DNA from: Oscheius sp. JU75
Lineage: Eukaryota > Nematoda > Chromadorea > Rhabditida > Rhabditidae
Assembly (NCBI GenBank): GCA_037178855.1
Contig: JASJZC010000005.1
Location: forward strand, 1,984,001-2,048,000
Direction of reading: 5' to 3'
Length of the DNA: 64,000 nt
The position numbers and the translations under genes were made by a program. The first letter of the stretch is position 1. Each line of letters opens with the position of its first letter. The notes beneath the pieces were generated by a model. The model ran no database searches, was not told the DNA's origin, and worked only from the letters and a program-made list of their open reading frames with translations. This document shows positions 44,501-57,577 of this stretch, in pieces.

Positions 44501-47500
44501 TGTTTTCAAGAATAACCTACTACCTCAAACTTCCACAATAGATTGGGAAGTAACACACCGATATCACCAGTCTAACGGTACCCGTTTTCTTAGAGTTGAC
44601 AATTTTTTTGTGAATGCGGTTGTCTGAAAAAAACTAACCTGTTGACTATTGACATCCCACAAGTATAGATGCTTCCGGACCCCCGCCACGAAAAGAGTAT
44701 CATGAGAGGCGAACGTCACAGCCGTGGTCGAGTGTTGTGGCTTGATTGGAATGTTTCGAACATTTGTGGGCAGCTTCAAGTTGAGAACTCGGCCTCCTTT
44801 CTCGGCTGGGTGAAGAATGAAGAGCTGAAACGTATTGATTTTTTAAAGACAGATCCAACTTAGGTGACTCGAATCAGTACCTGGGAGCATACTGTATCAG
44901 TAGGATATACAAAAAATATCATTCTTAGTTTCGTTCATTTCTTTCATACAAGACACTCGTTACCACACCCCGTAACAGTGTCAGTCTTGAACTAACACTG
45001 AACATTTTTTCAAATGCGAAGAGGCTTTGAAATAAAATGTTTCACCTTTCCTATAAGAACAAACTACTCGACTTTGGGAATGGAATGAAATTGGCTGGCC
45101 TTACTTGCAAATATGACATTTTTTTCTGGTTATCTCAGCTGTAATCATCTCTTGTTCTTTTTAGAGATGTAGTTCCAGTTTCCCAGCCTAAAATGTATCA
45201 GTAGTAGGCTATTAGTAAGACAGAAGATTGTGACTTGTTCTGGTGAAAAAAAAACTTTTATCATTTAATAATCCTGTGAGTTATTGCTGATTTCTTGCTA
45301 CTACTTACTTCTTGTTTCTGGATTTTTTAAAAAACCAGTCTATCTTTGTCCCGTCTCATTGTCAGACCTACCTCGACGCAAATAGCCACAATCCACTTGT
45401 CTTCAGCTCCGGCTCCTTCTCTTGGGAGCATCTGAAACTTTGTTTGGTTTCGTTTTAAGGCAGCTTTATTTTCGTTGCTGATACGATGTGCTATACACGA
45501 ACAAGCTGAAACTCTCACCAAGATTCTGTTAACTCTCTCACTGAGATTGCTGGCAACTATATAGCCCAGGGAGTACCCTCCAAAGTCGCCTCTTTCCACC
45601 TTTACCAAGGAGAAAGCCGAATCTATGCTTCTCTGACCTCAAACATTTGTATTTTAGAAGAACTGAAACAAAAAACCTTTCAATAGGATCGAGGTGTAGG
45701 GGAGACAAGTATAGGCTTGTGAATGATTGTCATCCAGGAACGCTATAGAGCCTTCGATTTCGAAACCGGTGCCTGACTTGTCTGGAAAAGGGTACCTGTC
45801 TCTGTCTCTGTATAGTTACCATCACGTATCAAGGCCAGGGACCAGTCATCCTTGTCTCCGGACCAGAGAAGAAACTGCCAAGGTCTTTTCGAACCGTAGA
45901 ATATGTCGATTATTTTCTGGAAAATGACATGTAATCTGACAGACACAGTTAGTTCTCATAACCAGGTAAAATGACAAAAAAAATGCTAGCGACGCCTGTT
46001 CGACTTTATTGTTCACGGTTCCTTGAATAACCAAACATAAGTCGTAGTGCTTACAATATTATTCTTGATTTGCAACCTTATTAATTCACAAAACTGATGC
46101 GATAAAACGTTGATTAGAAATGATACATTCTTCCCCTTGTTGATCTCAAATAAAACCTTACACTTCTCTGTCCATGCTCTCTAGATCCCTGCTGTATGAC
46201 TTTCCCCTCGAAGGAGTAGACCAAAAACTGCTCCAAGGACCACATCAAAATTGTGTTCTCCACCGTGAAGACAACCTTCTGTAGCTCCATTTGATTGTGC
46301 ATCGATTCCGGTTCGATGCTCATAAACTCGCCAGTTACTAATGAGGCAAGAATTACCTGAAATGTGAAATCTTTGTTTCAGAAAGTGTTTATAAGAACGA
46401 ATCGAGTCTACAATCACTCTCCGGCTATATATAAACAGTGAAGTAGAAGATCTCCCAAGAACAACGTTTTTGTTTGAATCGTGTCAGTTCCACAAAATGC
46501 AACAATGCTTTTTATATAGGGACTTTGGATTCTGTTGATTGATCTGTGCTCCTGATTTTAGAAAAGTTCAATGCTTGTTTCAGCGAATATTCGTTTTCAG
46601 CACACATTCTGCTGGACGTGGGTCGTATACCTGATTGTTATTAGTATGAGCAGCTGCCCATTTGTCGTCGGCCGATACAGAGAGTCCGAAAAAGACGCCG
46701 TCGATGTGGGGATCAATGACTCGCGCCAGGTCTCCGGTTGATGTGTCCCAAACTATTATCTGAAAGCCCTTCCTACATTAGTTTGAATACTAATTTCGGG
46801 TTATAAAGATTTGGTGAAACAAAACAAATTTATGTTCCTATGACTAGTTACGCAAGCAGTGTTCTGACGAAAATGAGATAGGACTCTTGTCGCAAGTTGA
46901 TAATATTCTATTTCCATATGACTGTAACAACCTCTCTTTTTTTTTGGTTGGCCAACTTAAATTTATGTTTGTTTTGAATTGTTACGATTCTGCCGTCGAA
47001 CAATATCATTAATACGCTGCCTTTTGACAAGTTTCTGAAACAAAATCGTTTCCCCACAGAGAAAACCCCTATCATTTTTTCTCGCAACTTTATAGCAGTT
47101 TTGAAACGATCTACATGCCGTGAATAAATCGTAGTGATTGCATCCCCTCATTTAGAAATGTTGTTCCTTTGGACTCTAGATTCAAGACTAATCTCCTCTC
47201 CAACTTTCGACAACACAAACCTTGTTCGAAGTCGAGATCAGCAACTTCTTGTCCGAGGTCAGTGTCATACCAAAAACTGCAAACATGTGCTCCTCGAGGG
47301 AAAATTTCAATGGTCCTCCAGGACTGTGGAAGCTGTGATGACTCGGAATGATGGCATTTTGACTGGGAGCCTCCTTGTCGCATCGAATGAGGAGGTTTGA
47401 AAGGTGGGGATTGGAATGGACCAGTGGGAGCAGACGTCCCAGAAGTTCAAAAGCCAGCATGGAGGGGTCTCGGCTGGAAAAGGTTGTAGGTTTCTGGGCA

Positions 47501-50500
47501 TTTGTTAGTTTCCCAGCTTTGAGAGAACTTCAAGGTTTGTTTCAAAGAGGTTTTTTTTTAGAAGGAAAATGGAATGCGGGATTTTGTTTTTGTTCATATT
47601 TGGGAATTATTTTGTTGCATCAGGAAAACAGTTTACAAGAGAATACTCAGGTCATTGCCGTCAAGGTAGAACAATCCTCTTACCACAGCCATGATACATA
47701 ATTTCTGACATGAGGCAAAAGACTGAAAACTGAATATGACTCGTAGATATTGTCATATACAGAGCCAAAGCCTTTCACAGCTACTATGAAACACAATCCG
47801 AGTTTCCTTGTCATTGAAAATGGTTGGCTTGAAACACGATTGCTCGACTAGATATCAAACCTCCCAGTGACTCACCTTCTTCTTAGCATCTTTTTGGAAC
47901 CCTTCTCAACGTATAAGAATTTCGAATTGTGTTTCAGAGTAGTTTTATTATGAGGACGAAAGCGACAGTATGCTGCTGAACTTACAAACCTACATATTTT
48001 GTTGCAAACAGCAAATGGTCTAGCGAAAGCTTATGGCCAAGTGAACAAAATTCAGAGAAGCCAATATCTTTTAGCGCTGCCATGACACACATATCTAAGC
48101 TAAGCCTATGAGATAGAAAAGGAGTCTATCAAATATAGATTTTTTTGAAGAAGAAAGCCTTGCTTCATTTCACTATTTGATATCTGGTAGCAGTGAAACA
48201 TGGGAAAGAACCTAGAAGCTAAAAGAAACAGCTAAGGCTCCAGAGAGAAAAATTGAAAAAAAAACCGAACCTAAGCAGACTGGAAGATAGTCGGAGAGCA
48301 TCCACAACCAGTGACAGCTGCCTAGTAATGTTAGGGTCCTGGAGTCGTTGGATGGCGTCCTCATAGTCGGAGATCAAGGATTGGAGAGGGAAGCAACTTG
48401 TCTGGAAAGTTGTCTTGTTTCACTTTCTAGTTATAGCGTTTTTTGAAACGAAGTAATGTGATTCATCCGACGTGACTACACGGGCTTTCTGTGCAGTTCA
48501 CAAAAACTATTACGTATCACCTTAAAGCGTGTGTCCGGACCTTTTTTTAGTTTGCAAAAATTAAAATTCAGGTGATTTGACAAATCATAGCAAGTCGAGA
48601 TTGCACTGGCTTTCAGTTTCTGCAACTTATTCGAGCGTTGAGCTTTGTCGAGTCAGACATTCGACGTAAAATTAGTTTCGAAGTACCATAGCAAGATAAA
48701 ACTTCCATAGTGAAAAAGAGACAACCTCATTCAGTAAGAGTATCTTTGGAAATTATTTTGGGTACAAATCTCTAGTCCAGGCAGTGCAAACTATGGGGGA
48801 GATTACTGAACGCCCTGAACCAGCGTAGATTCGTTTCTTAAGCAGTTGGGATGCATTCGACTTCTATTCGCCCATATCAGAACTCATGGTCGAAAAAAAG
48901 GTCCGGACACTCGCTTTAAGTTCACATGTCCTATCTCCTTCAGAAACTAATAGCTGTAATTCCCTTTGCCCTTTTCATATGCCTCTAAACATAGCTATGC
49001 TAGGCTGCCTATATATACTCTTCCTTGCCAGCCTTCTCCTAGTTCTCTTTCGCCGCGAGACTATCGTTGTTTGGCTAGTAAACTTATTCCCCATCTGTTC
49101 CTTTCTGATTTTCCTCTTCGTCCACAGCACTGTAAGACGCTAGAGAGAGAAATGTCTTCACAGCTTTCCTAGTCAGTCATTTTTTCATGCGCCTGTAAAA
49201 TCTTGAAATGAATCATCGTAGTCTTCGTAAGTAGCTCATGAAGAATGAGAAAAACTGACGCAAAATTTTTTCTCCTGGTGATATTTCATTCACTGATACT
49301 GTGGCTGATCAAAAATCGATTTATTTTCCTGCGAACTGTTAGGTTTCATAACAAGTTGCTATATCAAAATTGTCTTTCGAAGCAATAATCCTCTTGTGTG
49401 TATTTTCCTTGTTATTCACGATGTGCCTGAACTGTCAAAAATTTGCCAGCTCGTAGTTGAAAATTCTGGTCTTCAGGGGAGTACCTAGTCGGAAACTAGG
49501 AAACTAGGTACTCCGCTTCTGCTGAAGTTTTGTTTATTTTCACCCTAGTTTGATATGTTTTTTCCCTCTCTTGTGAAACGCCCTGGATATCTATTGGAAA
49601 TACAACAAAACGAAACCTTGGCCTGCATGAAGTCGTAGTTGAAGAGACACAGATTAAGAAGCTCATCTGTTCTTCCAGCCCTCAACAAGTGGTACGGGAG
49701 TTCGTTCAGTTTTCGAGTGTTGTATCTGTAGTATGTTGCTTCAATATTTCTACATAACAAGTGCCTTTGACGATACAACATTATAACCGTCCAATGAATT
49801 ACAAAAGACGAACGGTTACACTCTTTCATAAGGATACTATTTAGGTTCCCATATATATTTTCTATTCGCTGTTCTTTCGCTAGCACGTTCTATCCATCGT
49901 TTCATCTTTCAAAAAAGGTGAAAAGTTTTTTGTTTCAACTTTTGCATAAATTAATATTTCTGGTGCCCTTTAGCTAGTGCGAATATGGCAATTTTTTAAC
50001 TTATTGTAGGCATCTTTTTTAATGCAAAGTAGTGCGAAACCAGAAAAACTATGACCCACCTCTGCTGTCCATCCTTGGCATGGAACCCATTGGGCTGTTT
50101 TGGAACCTTTCGATCCGCCAGACCCTCGTGCTCTGTGACTCCAAACCGCTGTTTTTGCATTTCTGTGTAATGATACGGCTTCGGAATTCCGCCCCAGACC
50201 CCCAAAAAATACTCGGCCATGGCCGAATGACACTGCTCCACATGGTTCAGGTTTTTGAAGTAGCGCTCGATGGCCGCGCGACGGAATTGCTCGTGGTACC
50301 TGGAAGAGTGGAGATATAGTATCTACTGGGTTGTAAACTACTCAGCCTTACTCGGTCTCTCTGAAAAATCAAACGTGACGTTATGAACAGTTTAACAATA
50401 AAAAAACTGACCAGTTCAGAACAATTACTCCGTCAGCTGCTCTCTCGTTCAAGTAGCCAGGCAGATCTGCCCTGATTCTGCTCCAAAGAAGCGGTGGAAT

Positions 50501-53500
50501 CCTTCGGACAGGTGGCAGGTGGTATTGATAGATGTCGTCCAGTACCTTGTCGTCAAGGGAAATCTGAACTGTCTCTTTGTCTCTCTGTCTCTCTGTCCTC
50601 TTACCAAATCCTCCACTTCAGAATCCGAAATCCCTGCTCTAGCGGCAGTAATGTAGGAAAGCGCGTGTGAGACAAGGAGTTTACCATGTTGAGCTTCTGT
50701 CCGGTGAAAAAGAGCGTGGATACTATCTTGGACAGATGGGAATAGAACAGTGTCTTGGATCCGAGAGTATGAGTGCCATCTGAACGTTTCCGGGGTTGTT
50801 CGGTTTCAATCTTTACTGGGGGCCGGATAGTCAGTGGATAGAATGATGGAATACAAAGAAAGCAATCGCAAGTTCAAAATTTCTACAAATGGTGCAGAAA
50901 AAAATAGTGTTCCACACTCAGCATATACTCTAACAGAGAAGTGGAATTTTGATGAGATCTACCTTCTGCTAGACCTGTGTTCCCTGTAAATTTAGTGGTA
51001 CCGCAAACATTTCGAATTCAGTGGACAATTTTGCAGTATTTTTTTTCTCAAACAGGTCGTTATATTTTATTTTTTCCATGGCTCATGCCCATTGAAAATA
51101 AGCACGTAAGGCAAAGTTATTATTGTTTTTTCTTGTTTGAATCAAATTTCTAACCAAAAACTGCTTATTCAACAAAAGTATATATTTCATACTCGAGATA
51201 TACCCCTAGCAAAAAATACCTAGTTGTTTATACTGTGGGTTAGTTACGGTTATATTATTTGGATATCTGATGACTTCTACTCTTGTTCATCAACTACGAG
51301 CCATTTGATTACAGTTTTTATGCTACATACAGCAATCATACTGTTCACGCAGTTCGTCTTTCCCACTTACCGTGCCACTGTAGCAGAAATCAGCTTGACA
51401 AAAAGAGGCAGAGTGCATTTGTCCAGAGCCTTTCCAACCACATTCCATTGCTTCTCGGACAAGGTTCTACCACTCTCCGAGAGCCATTCCTTCACGACGC
51501 GGAGGGCCAGGGTCTGAAATAGATAGTACACTGAATACGTCAGGTAACGAGCTCCTGCAATTGAATTACTAAAAACGTATGAGCCAGTAAACAAGTCCTT
51601 GGAAGCAGAAAAGTTTCGAGTTGAGGTTTCAGTGTAACGCTTGTAAAGATATATTTTTGTCAGAAACAATTATATCGCCGTACTATCATGAAAACCCATT
51701 TCGAAGATAAGAGGTATTGATGAAACATAGGAATGGTTGAAACATGTTCGATCATAAACTTTCCATCTTTACAAACATTTTTAATCTTTTGTTTCACAAA
51801 ACCATCAGACTGCTGTCTTTACGACTATTCTTTGTCCGGAATGCGAACGAAACCAACCTTGCCCAGACTCGGAACCTCCAAATAGTTCTCCTTCTTCTCT
51901 ATCATATTCTGCATCTTTCTCGCAATTGTTGTATTCCCAGAATTCATCGAAACCAGTAACTTGACGTGTGGAGGGAGTGTGGGAGGAAGCCAGAGCAGTT
52001 CATGTGCTCCGTCCACGAAAGAGAGTAGATCGAGACTATCAAAGATGAGAATCAAAGGCTTTTCCCGCGTGGCTAGAGCTGAAAGAGGAGAGCTGAAAGT
52101 TGTGGGGATCTAACGGGAGTACATGTGATCTTCTTGAAGTACTGGAAGAGCTTGGAGAGTTCTGCCGGGGCACTGTTCAGCTGGGAGTCGTCGTAGTTCC
52201 AGGCTATCTGGAAATAAACTCTGTCTCTGTCATTCCCGAATACTTTAGAGCCAGTTTGATTACTTTATTTACAGTTCTACTCATAAGCTTTTGTTGAAAC
52301 CAGAGAAAGGAATTCAGAAAACAAAGGTAGCATAATCCTTTGCGAACAGTTCCAGTAATGAGCCTTTTAGATTTTCAACTGGTGAGGTGTTTTCAACCAG
52401 TGAGTCCCATTTACACGGATGCGAACTTATGCAGACGATGAAACATTTAACTAACACGACTACGCAGGAACAGATAACAGATTCACCTGTGCTATTCATA
52501 CAAACTGTGAAACATTATCAGCAAATCGCATCTCAACCAAGTCTGGGACGTTTTTGAAATGTTTCAATGCGGTTATAGATAGAACAGCAAACATTTGGCG
52601 TTACTTCTCCATCTTCTAGACATCCCGACTCATGTGAGCTAATCAATTTTGAAAGTTAACAAAACAGGATATTGCTCTCATTCTGAAAGTTACCATTTGC
52701 TGGAAAGTTGACAAAGTTTAGTAGACGTGAAGTCGATGAAAAGATAACAATTCAGCTTGTGAGGTTTTTCCGCTTATATTTTAACATTCATTTGCGTTAG
52801 AAATTGGAAAAAACAAAACATTCGACTCTTGTCTGATTTTTCAAAAACCTACCTGCTGACAAACAGTAGTCAGGAGCGGTGAAATGTTCGAAGAGTCCGG
52901 TGACGTGCCGAGAAATCTCAAGATGACTACGGGTTCCACACTCCTGAGCCAACTTCTGATCATGGTGGCTATTTTGGCCATCGTGGACGTCTTTCCGCAG
53001 CCGTTTTCACCCTAGAAGTAGGTTGAAACATTGGAAAAAGTAACAAAGTAACCTGTAAGATGAGAGGATAGATGGAATCACTTATGATGTACTTTTCAGC
53101 CACGGCGAGCTGTTCCTCACGGCCGAAGTACATGCTGCTGGAAATTGGGGAGAATTTGAATGATGAAATGATGTGGGTGAGATTACTTTTTCTTGGTCTG
53201 AGTTCGTTAGAAACGAGCAAGTTACATGTGTGTAACAAGAAAACTACTACAAGCGCTATCTTTCTTTACTAAAACGCAATGGTGCCCGTCTGTCCCTCTG
53301 TCTGTTTGTCTGTCATGGTGTCCGCACAATTAAAGGGACGCTGTCGTTATGGTAGATGGGTAGACGGCCGAACGTTTGCATTTTCTGGTGCTTTACATCC
53401 ATTTTTTCATATACTTGACATTCATATACTTGCACTGTCACTGTCCCTTGGCAGAAATTCATTAAATCGAGTTTTTTTTTTTGCTTTTTTCGATGCTTTA

Positions 53501-56500
53501 CACTAATGCTATGCGAAAAAAATGGCATTTTCTCTAATCACGTACTTTGCCAAACCACAGCTCGAGCGGAACACGCTACGCGTTCATCAGTTGATTTCTA
53601 GGCTGAGTGAAACATATAGATATTGTATATTACAAAATATAGGCAAGAGTCAGTGAGAGCAGGAAACGTACGGTAGGAACGGATAGAACCCAAAGATACG
53701 TGAATAGTGTGTTTGCGAAATTTCGGAAACTATTAGATTCGCAACCGTTCACATACAAGCGACTACTCTCACCTGACAGTCTTTCCCATATGCAGATGTT
53801 GAAGCACTTCAGCAAACATTGAGTCGCGCTGCTTCGAATGCTTCTCCATGGCCTGCTTGACCATCTTGGTCACGCTATTGTAGAAATCCGCACAGAATTG
53901 TCTAATGTACTCGGCGTGGTAGTTCACGTCGATCCCGTCACGTCCAACCCAGTCGACAGTGGTGCGACGAATGTTTTGTCCGGATAGCATTGAAGGGACT
54001 CTCTCGTCTCGTAAGTTGGCTAGAAGCTTCTGGGCTTCGGTGTTTACCTGAAGGTTTGAATAGTGTCGGTTTCACAGTCTCTATATTTCTCTGTCACTTT
54101 GTCTCTCCGTCCTTCTGTCTCTGTCTTTCTATCTCTTTGTCTTTGTGTCTCTCTCTTCTGTTGTGTTACAATAAACCTGTATAGTTCAGGGCTTGAAGAC
54201 TACTTTTCTGTTTTTCTAAAACTCACATGATTATGCTGGATGTCCACAAATCTACTCGCAGTTTTTGTCTGCGTAAGAGCAATGTTATTGATTTGCCTCA
54301 CGTAGCACAGACAGTGTTCGTTCGGATTCTTGGCCTTCAGAATCCCATGAATCACTTCTCGTTCCGTCACTGACATGAAGTAGTTGTGCATGGCATCCTT
54401 GTCCAGAAGACCCTTCTCGTAGCATGTTCTCGCAGCTCTTCTCAAAAGCTGCTGCATTCTCTCCTCTGCCTCCCACCATAGTGCTGTGTCCTGTTCTTGC
54501 AGCTTTGGCATTCTCTGAAAACTTCGTGTTTCACTATCCGTTGATATATTTGAAGAATAGAGTGAATAGTAAGTTAATTTACTAGCGATTTCGGTTGTTA
54601 CCTTATTATTGAAGTTGACCAGAATACTGCTGATCGGCTGCAGTATGTGCATTGGTGGGACCGAGTTCGAATCTTCCATGTACCTGGAATGGTTCCTAGA
54701 TTGACTGGAAAATATACGTTATCAGGTTTTTTTAAATGAGAGCAGCGCGACAGTGCTCCGCTACCACTTTGAAATCATATATACAGCGTTTTGAAACACG
54801 AATCATTTCGTCTGAGCTCTTCTTTTTCTTTCACAATTTGCATATGATATGTTTCCATCACCATTTCTATGACACGCAAGTTCCTGAAGCATTCCAAATT
54901 TTTTTTTAGGCAGCAGGATACCAGCGCTATATAAAATAATAGGTTGCAACTTTGATTCCCGCCGCGGCCCAACAAAGGCAAAAATATTTCACTGCTTCTT
55001 CATAAGGGAACTATGAGTATTTCTAACGTTCGATCGTTTTCGCGAACAGACAATAGGCAAAAATTATTTTTTCTACCAAAACATTTGCTCATTTTGAAAC
55101 ACAAAAACTTACCAAGTTTCCAGGATCGACAAGTCTTCATGATCTTCTTTCAATGTCCTTTTCAACAGCTCCATTTCCGTCGATGTGATCTGTGACGGTA
55201 TGGGCCGATATCCGTATTTTTGACACAGAAAGACGACAAAGTTGGCTCCGACTGACAGACGTTGACAGTTGGCAATCTCATTGATACAGAGCTGTGTAGT
55301 CATGTGGTCATCGGTGGCCTCGTCTCGGACTCCCCATCTCATATCCACTACCTAAATTGCGTTTTTGTGAAAGGGAAACCTTGCTTCTAGTGCTTGCAAG
55401 AGGGTGTTCTCTTTTTATACACCCTGTGGAACATTTCAGCAAAATCACTAGGACGAGAAGTTTGAGTAATAAAAAGTAAAATGATCGATTCTAACGAACC
55501 GCTTGGAAATAACGATGTTTTCAAACTTTGAGCGCTTTGAGTTAAGAATGAACTATACGAAAAACTTATGAGACAGATTACAAAACTGCTTTTCAATCCA
55601 AACTTCCCTCCCCAGAAAAGTTACCTGAAAATCCAATCCATGCGTCTCCCTACAGTACTCCTTCAGCTTCGGGTAGACATCTTCCATAAGAGCATTTCTT
55701 TCGGTTGTCGTGTCAGTGAACGTGGAACTCGTAAATACACGAACCAATTTGCTCAATGGCTTTGGAATATCTTGGAAGAATCCAGCGTATACTCGGTCGA
55801 AAATGGCCGCAACGCGACTGTCTACCTGGAAACAAGTAAGCACCCACAGATCCTTTATTTCGTATTCCCTCCATTATCTGCTACCGTAACCTAGATTGCG
55901 TACGTGTTTTCCTGTTCACGCCTTATTTTGTCTCCCCGGCTTTGTCCGATTGTCCACTAGTCAGTTGTTGCGCCCTGAGATCTGCTTATGGTGACCGTTG
56001 CTGGAAATATTTGTCTCTTTACCTCCGGGAAAACTTTTTTCCGGGAATGTTTGTATCGAGCTTGCTGTTTGGTATGACCTTTCGTTCGCTCACACCGACA
56101 GGTAAAGCACTCACAGAAACATTAAAAAAGTCGTCTTCAGTCTATTGTTAGTCATAGTACTGGAGTTCTACTAGTAGGTTTTGTAAGATCTCATGTCAGC
56201 GGATTGATATAATGGCTAGAAGATTAACTTTTGCAAGAGCAAGAAGACTACGTACTAATGATGAAACAAAGTTTCCGACCTCGATTCAGTTCTACTAATG
56301 TCTCTGAAGTGACATTGCTAAACAGCAAGCACATATAGCTGGTATGAAACAAAAGAAGCTTCGTTTTGAAGATGAAAAAGTATTCGTTTCACAAATTGTG
56401 TGTATACAAGTTTTTTTTTTGCTACATAGTCAATCGATCCAATCCAGGCGATGCGAAAAAGAGTTGACAGTGAAACAGTGGCGGGACCCATTTTCGACTA

Positions 56501-56635
56501 TCATACCTTAGGAGGGGGTGTTGCCTCATTTTCCTCCAGCAACAGAAGTTGCTTTGTGCTTTGCCGTATCACAGTTGGTCGTCCCTTCGACCGGGACCGT
56601 GAGCGGGACTGACTACTGGAGTTGTTCGACGGCAT
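41507..56635 (-). CDS. NWD1/NWD2-type NACHT and WD-repeat protein
   Basis: Exons 5' to 3': 56635-56507, 55825-55625, 55351-55113, 54683-54602, 54514-54227, 54047-53773, 53137-53053, 53011-52853, 52207-52123, 52078-51858, 51513-51371, 50779-50605, 50563-50412, 50299-50060, 49749-49617, 48401-48271, 47473-47221, 46759-46631, 46356-46162, 45916-45820, 45781-45707 (end unsure), 45632-45519, 45431-45372, 44824-44639, 44225-44118, 44080-43780, 43625-43285, 43242-43099, 42429-42293, 42252-42152, 41763-41507. About 1745 residues, close to human NWD2. The N-terminus has an Arg/Ser tract and a DUF4062-like region (RVFTSSTFTDTTTERNAL; VVDMRWGVRDEATDD). Walker A GENGCGKTS is near residue 434 and Walker B LILIFDSLD near 523. 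A helical region includes HGKLLVSHALSYITAARAGI. WD repeats fill about 915-1745 (LYLWDVNSQQ, LLLWDLRTQ, IIVWDTSTGD). Such STAND ATPases are signalling switches; the ligand is unknown. Confidence 0.88.
48521..48920. mobile_element. 400-bp MITE with TTAA ends in an intron of the NACHT-WD gene
   Basis: The terminal inverted repeats AGCGTGTGTCCGGACC and its partner (GGTCCGGACACTCGCT, at the right end) are each flanked by TTAA (48522-48525 and 48916-48919). A TTAA target duplication is typical of piggyBac-related elements. There is no transposase frame, so it is non-autonomous. Confidence 0.85.
49478..49514. repeat. 12-bp perfect hairpin
   Basis: GGAGTACCTAGT pairs with ACTAGGTACTCC across a 13-nt loop, in an intron of the NACHT-WD gene. 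Function unknown. Confidence 0.7.
53331..53512. mobile_element. Eroded relative of the 7.2-kb fold-back element
   Basis: GACGCTGTCGTTATGG, CCGAACG, GGTGCTTTACAT and CGATGCTTTACACT match the ends and flank of the element at 7207-7583 in the same order, but with more divergence and a shorter centre. It lies in an intron of the NACHT-WD gene. Confidence 0.6.
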
Positions 56636-57577
56636 TCTTATCCTAATAATTGGTAAAAGGTGAAGAAGTAATTCAATAAGGTAGGGGAAGGATCATATCG
56701 AGTCAACTCAATGGACACCTGTTCCGGAAATATAGAGACTCTGGGCATTGAAGCGTGGTAACTTCGTGTCGCTCGAAAATCTTGACTATTTGTGTTTCGA
56801 TGCTCGGATATGGACAAATCACTCTGGATAGATTGCTTGAGCTAGATAATTCGCAGTGATCTTGAAGACAATAAGTGATCCTTTGCGCCAAGCCGATGTC
56901 TTTTTCAGATAGTGGACCGCTGGTATAAAAAACCTGGTACTTCCTAACAATACCCGGACAATACAACTCTATGCTATCTTTTTGTTTCACCACTTGAATG
57001 TAGCGCTCTTCATAATTCACATCTTTCTTCTTGGGCTTCCTCGGTTATAAATTCTTGAAACCGTCAGTTTGCTACTCCGAAAAAAGATTTTTATTCAGTC
57101 GACTTACAAGGCTGCAGAGTATAGTTCGAGACAATAGATCGTTTGCTGGGATAAGGTCTGGTATTAATAACAAAAATTCTAATGTTTCACTCTCAGTCAG
57201 CTTATCAAAATTATCGAAACCGAAATGGTTTGCGATTAGATAGTTCCTTTCTTCCTTTACTCATAGCAAACTTGGAATAGTAGGTTTAATTGCTTCTGAG
57301 ACGACGGCTCAGGCGATTTCAAACTTCTCCCTGGGACGGATCAAACTTTCCCCAACTTTTCAACATTTTGGTTTTACACTTTTGATAATTCTGAGTTTCA
57401 CTTCACTGACTACCTTTTCCAGTAGATGGTGAAACGTTACAAAACTATCCATCATTCCACCGTAGACATCCCTACATATAATTATTTATTTTGTTTCACA
57501 AACTAGCTAAGCGAAGAGCTGCATACTAATATCATTTGACGGCTTCAAAAGGCTAAAAAAACCAGTTCATTTCCCTA
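56636..57577. other. Region between the NACHT-WD start and the TTR-like 3' end
   Basis: It should hold the promoter of the NACHT-WD gene. An isolated minus-strand frame at 57020-56703 (105 codons, several Cys) has mixed, protein-like composition but no recognisable domain and no supported splice partner. An AATAAA for the TTR-like gene reads on the minus strand at 57490-57485. Confidence 0.5.
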
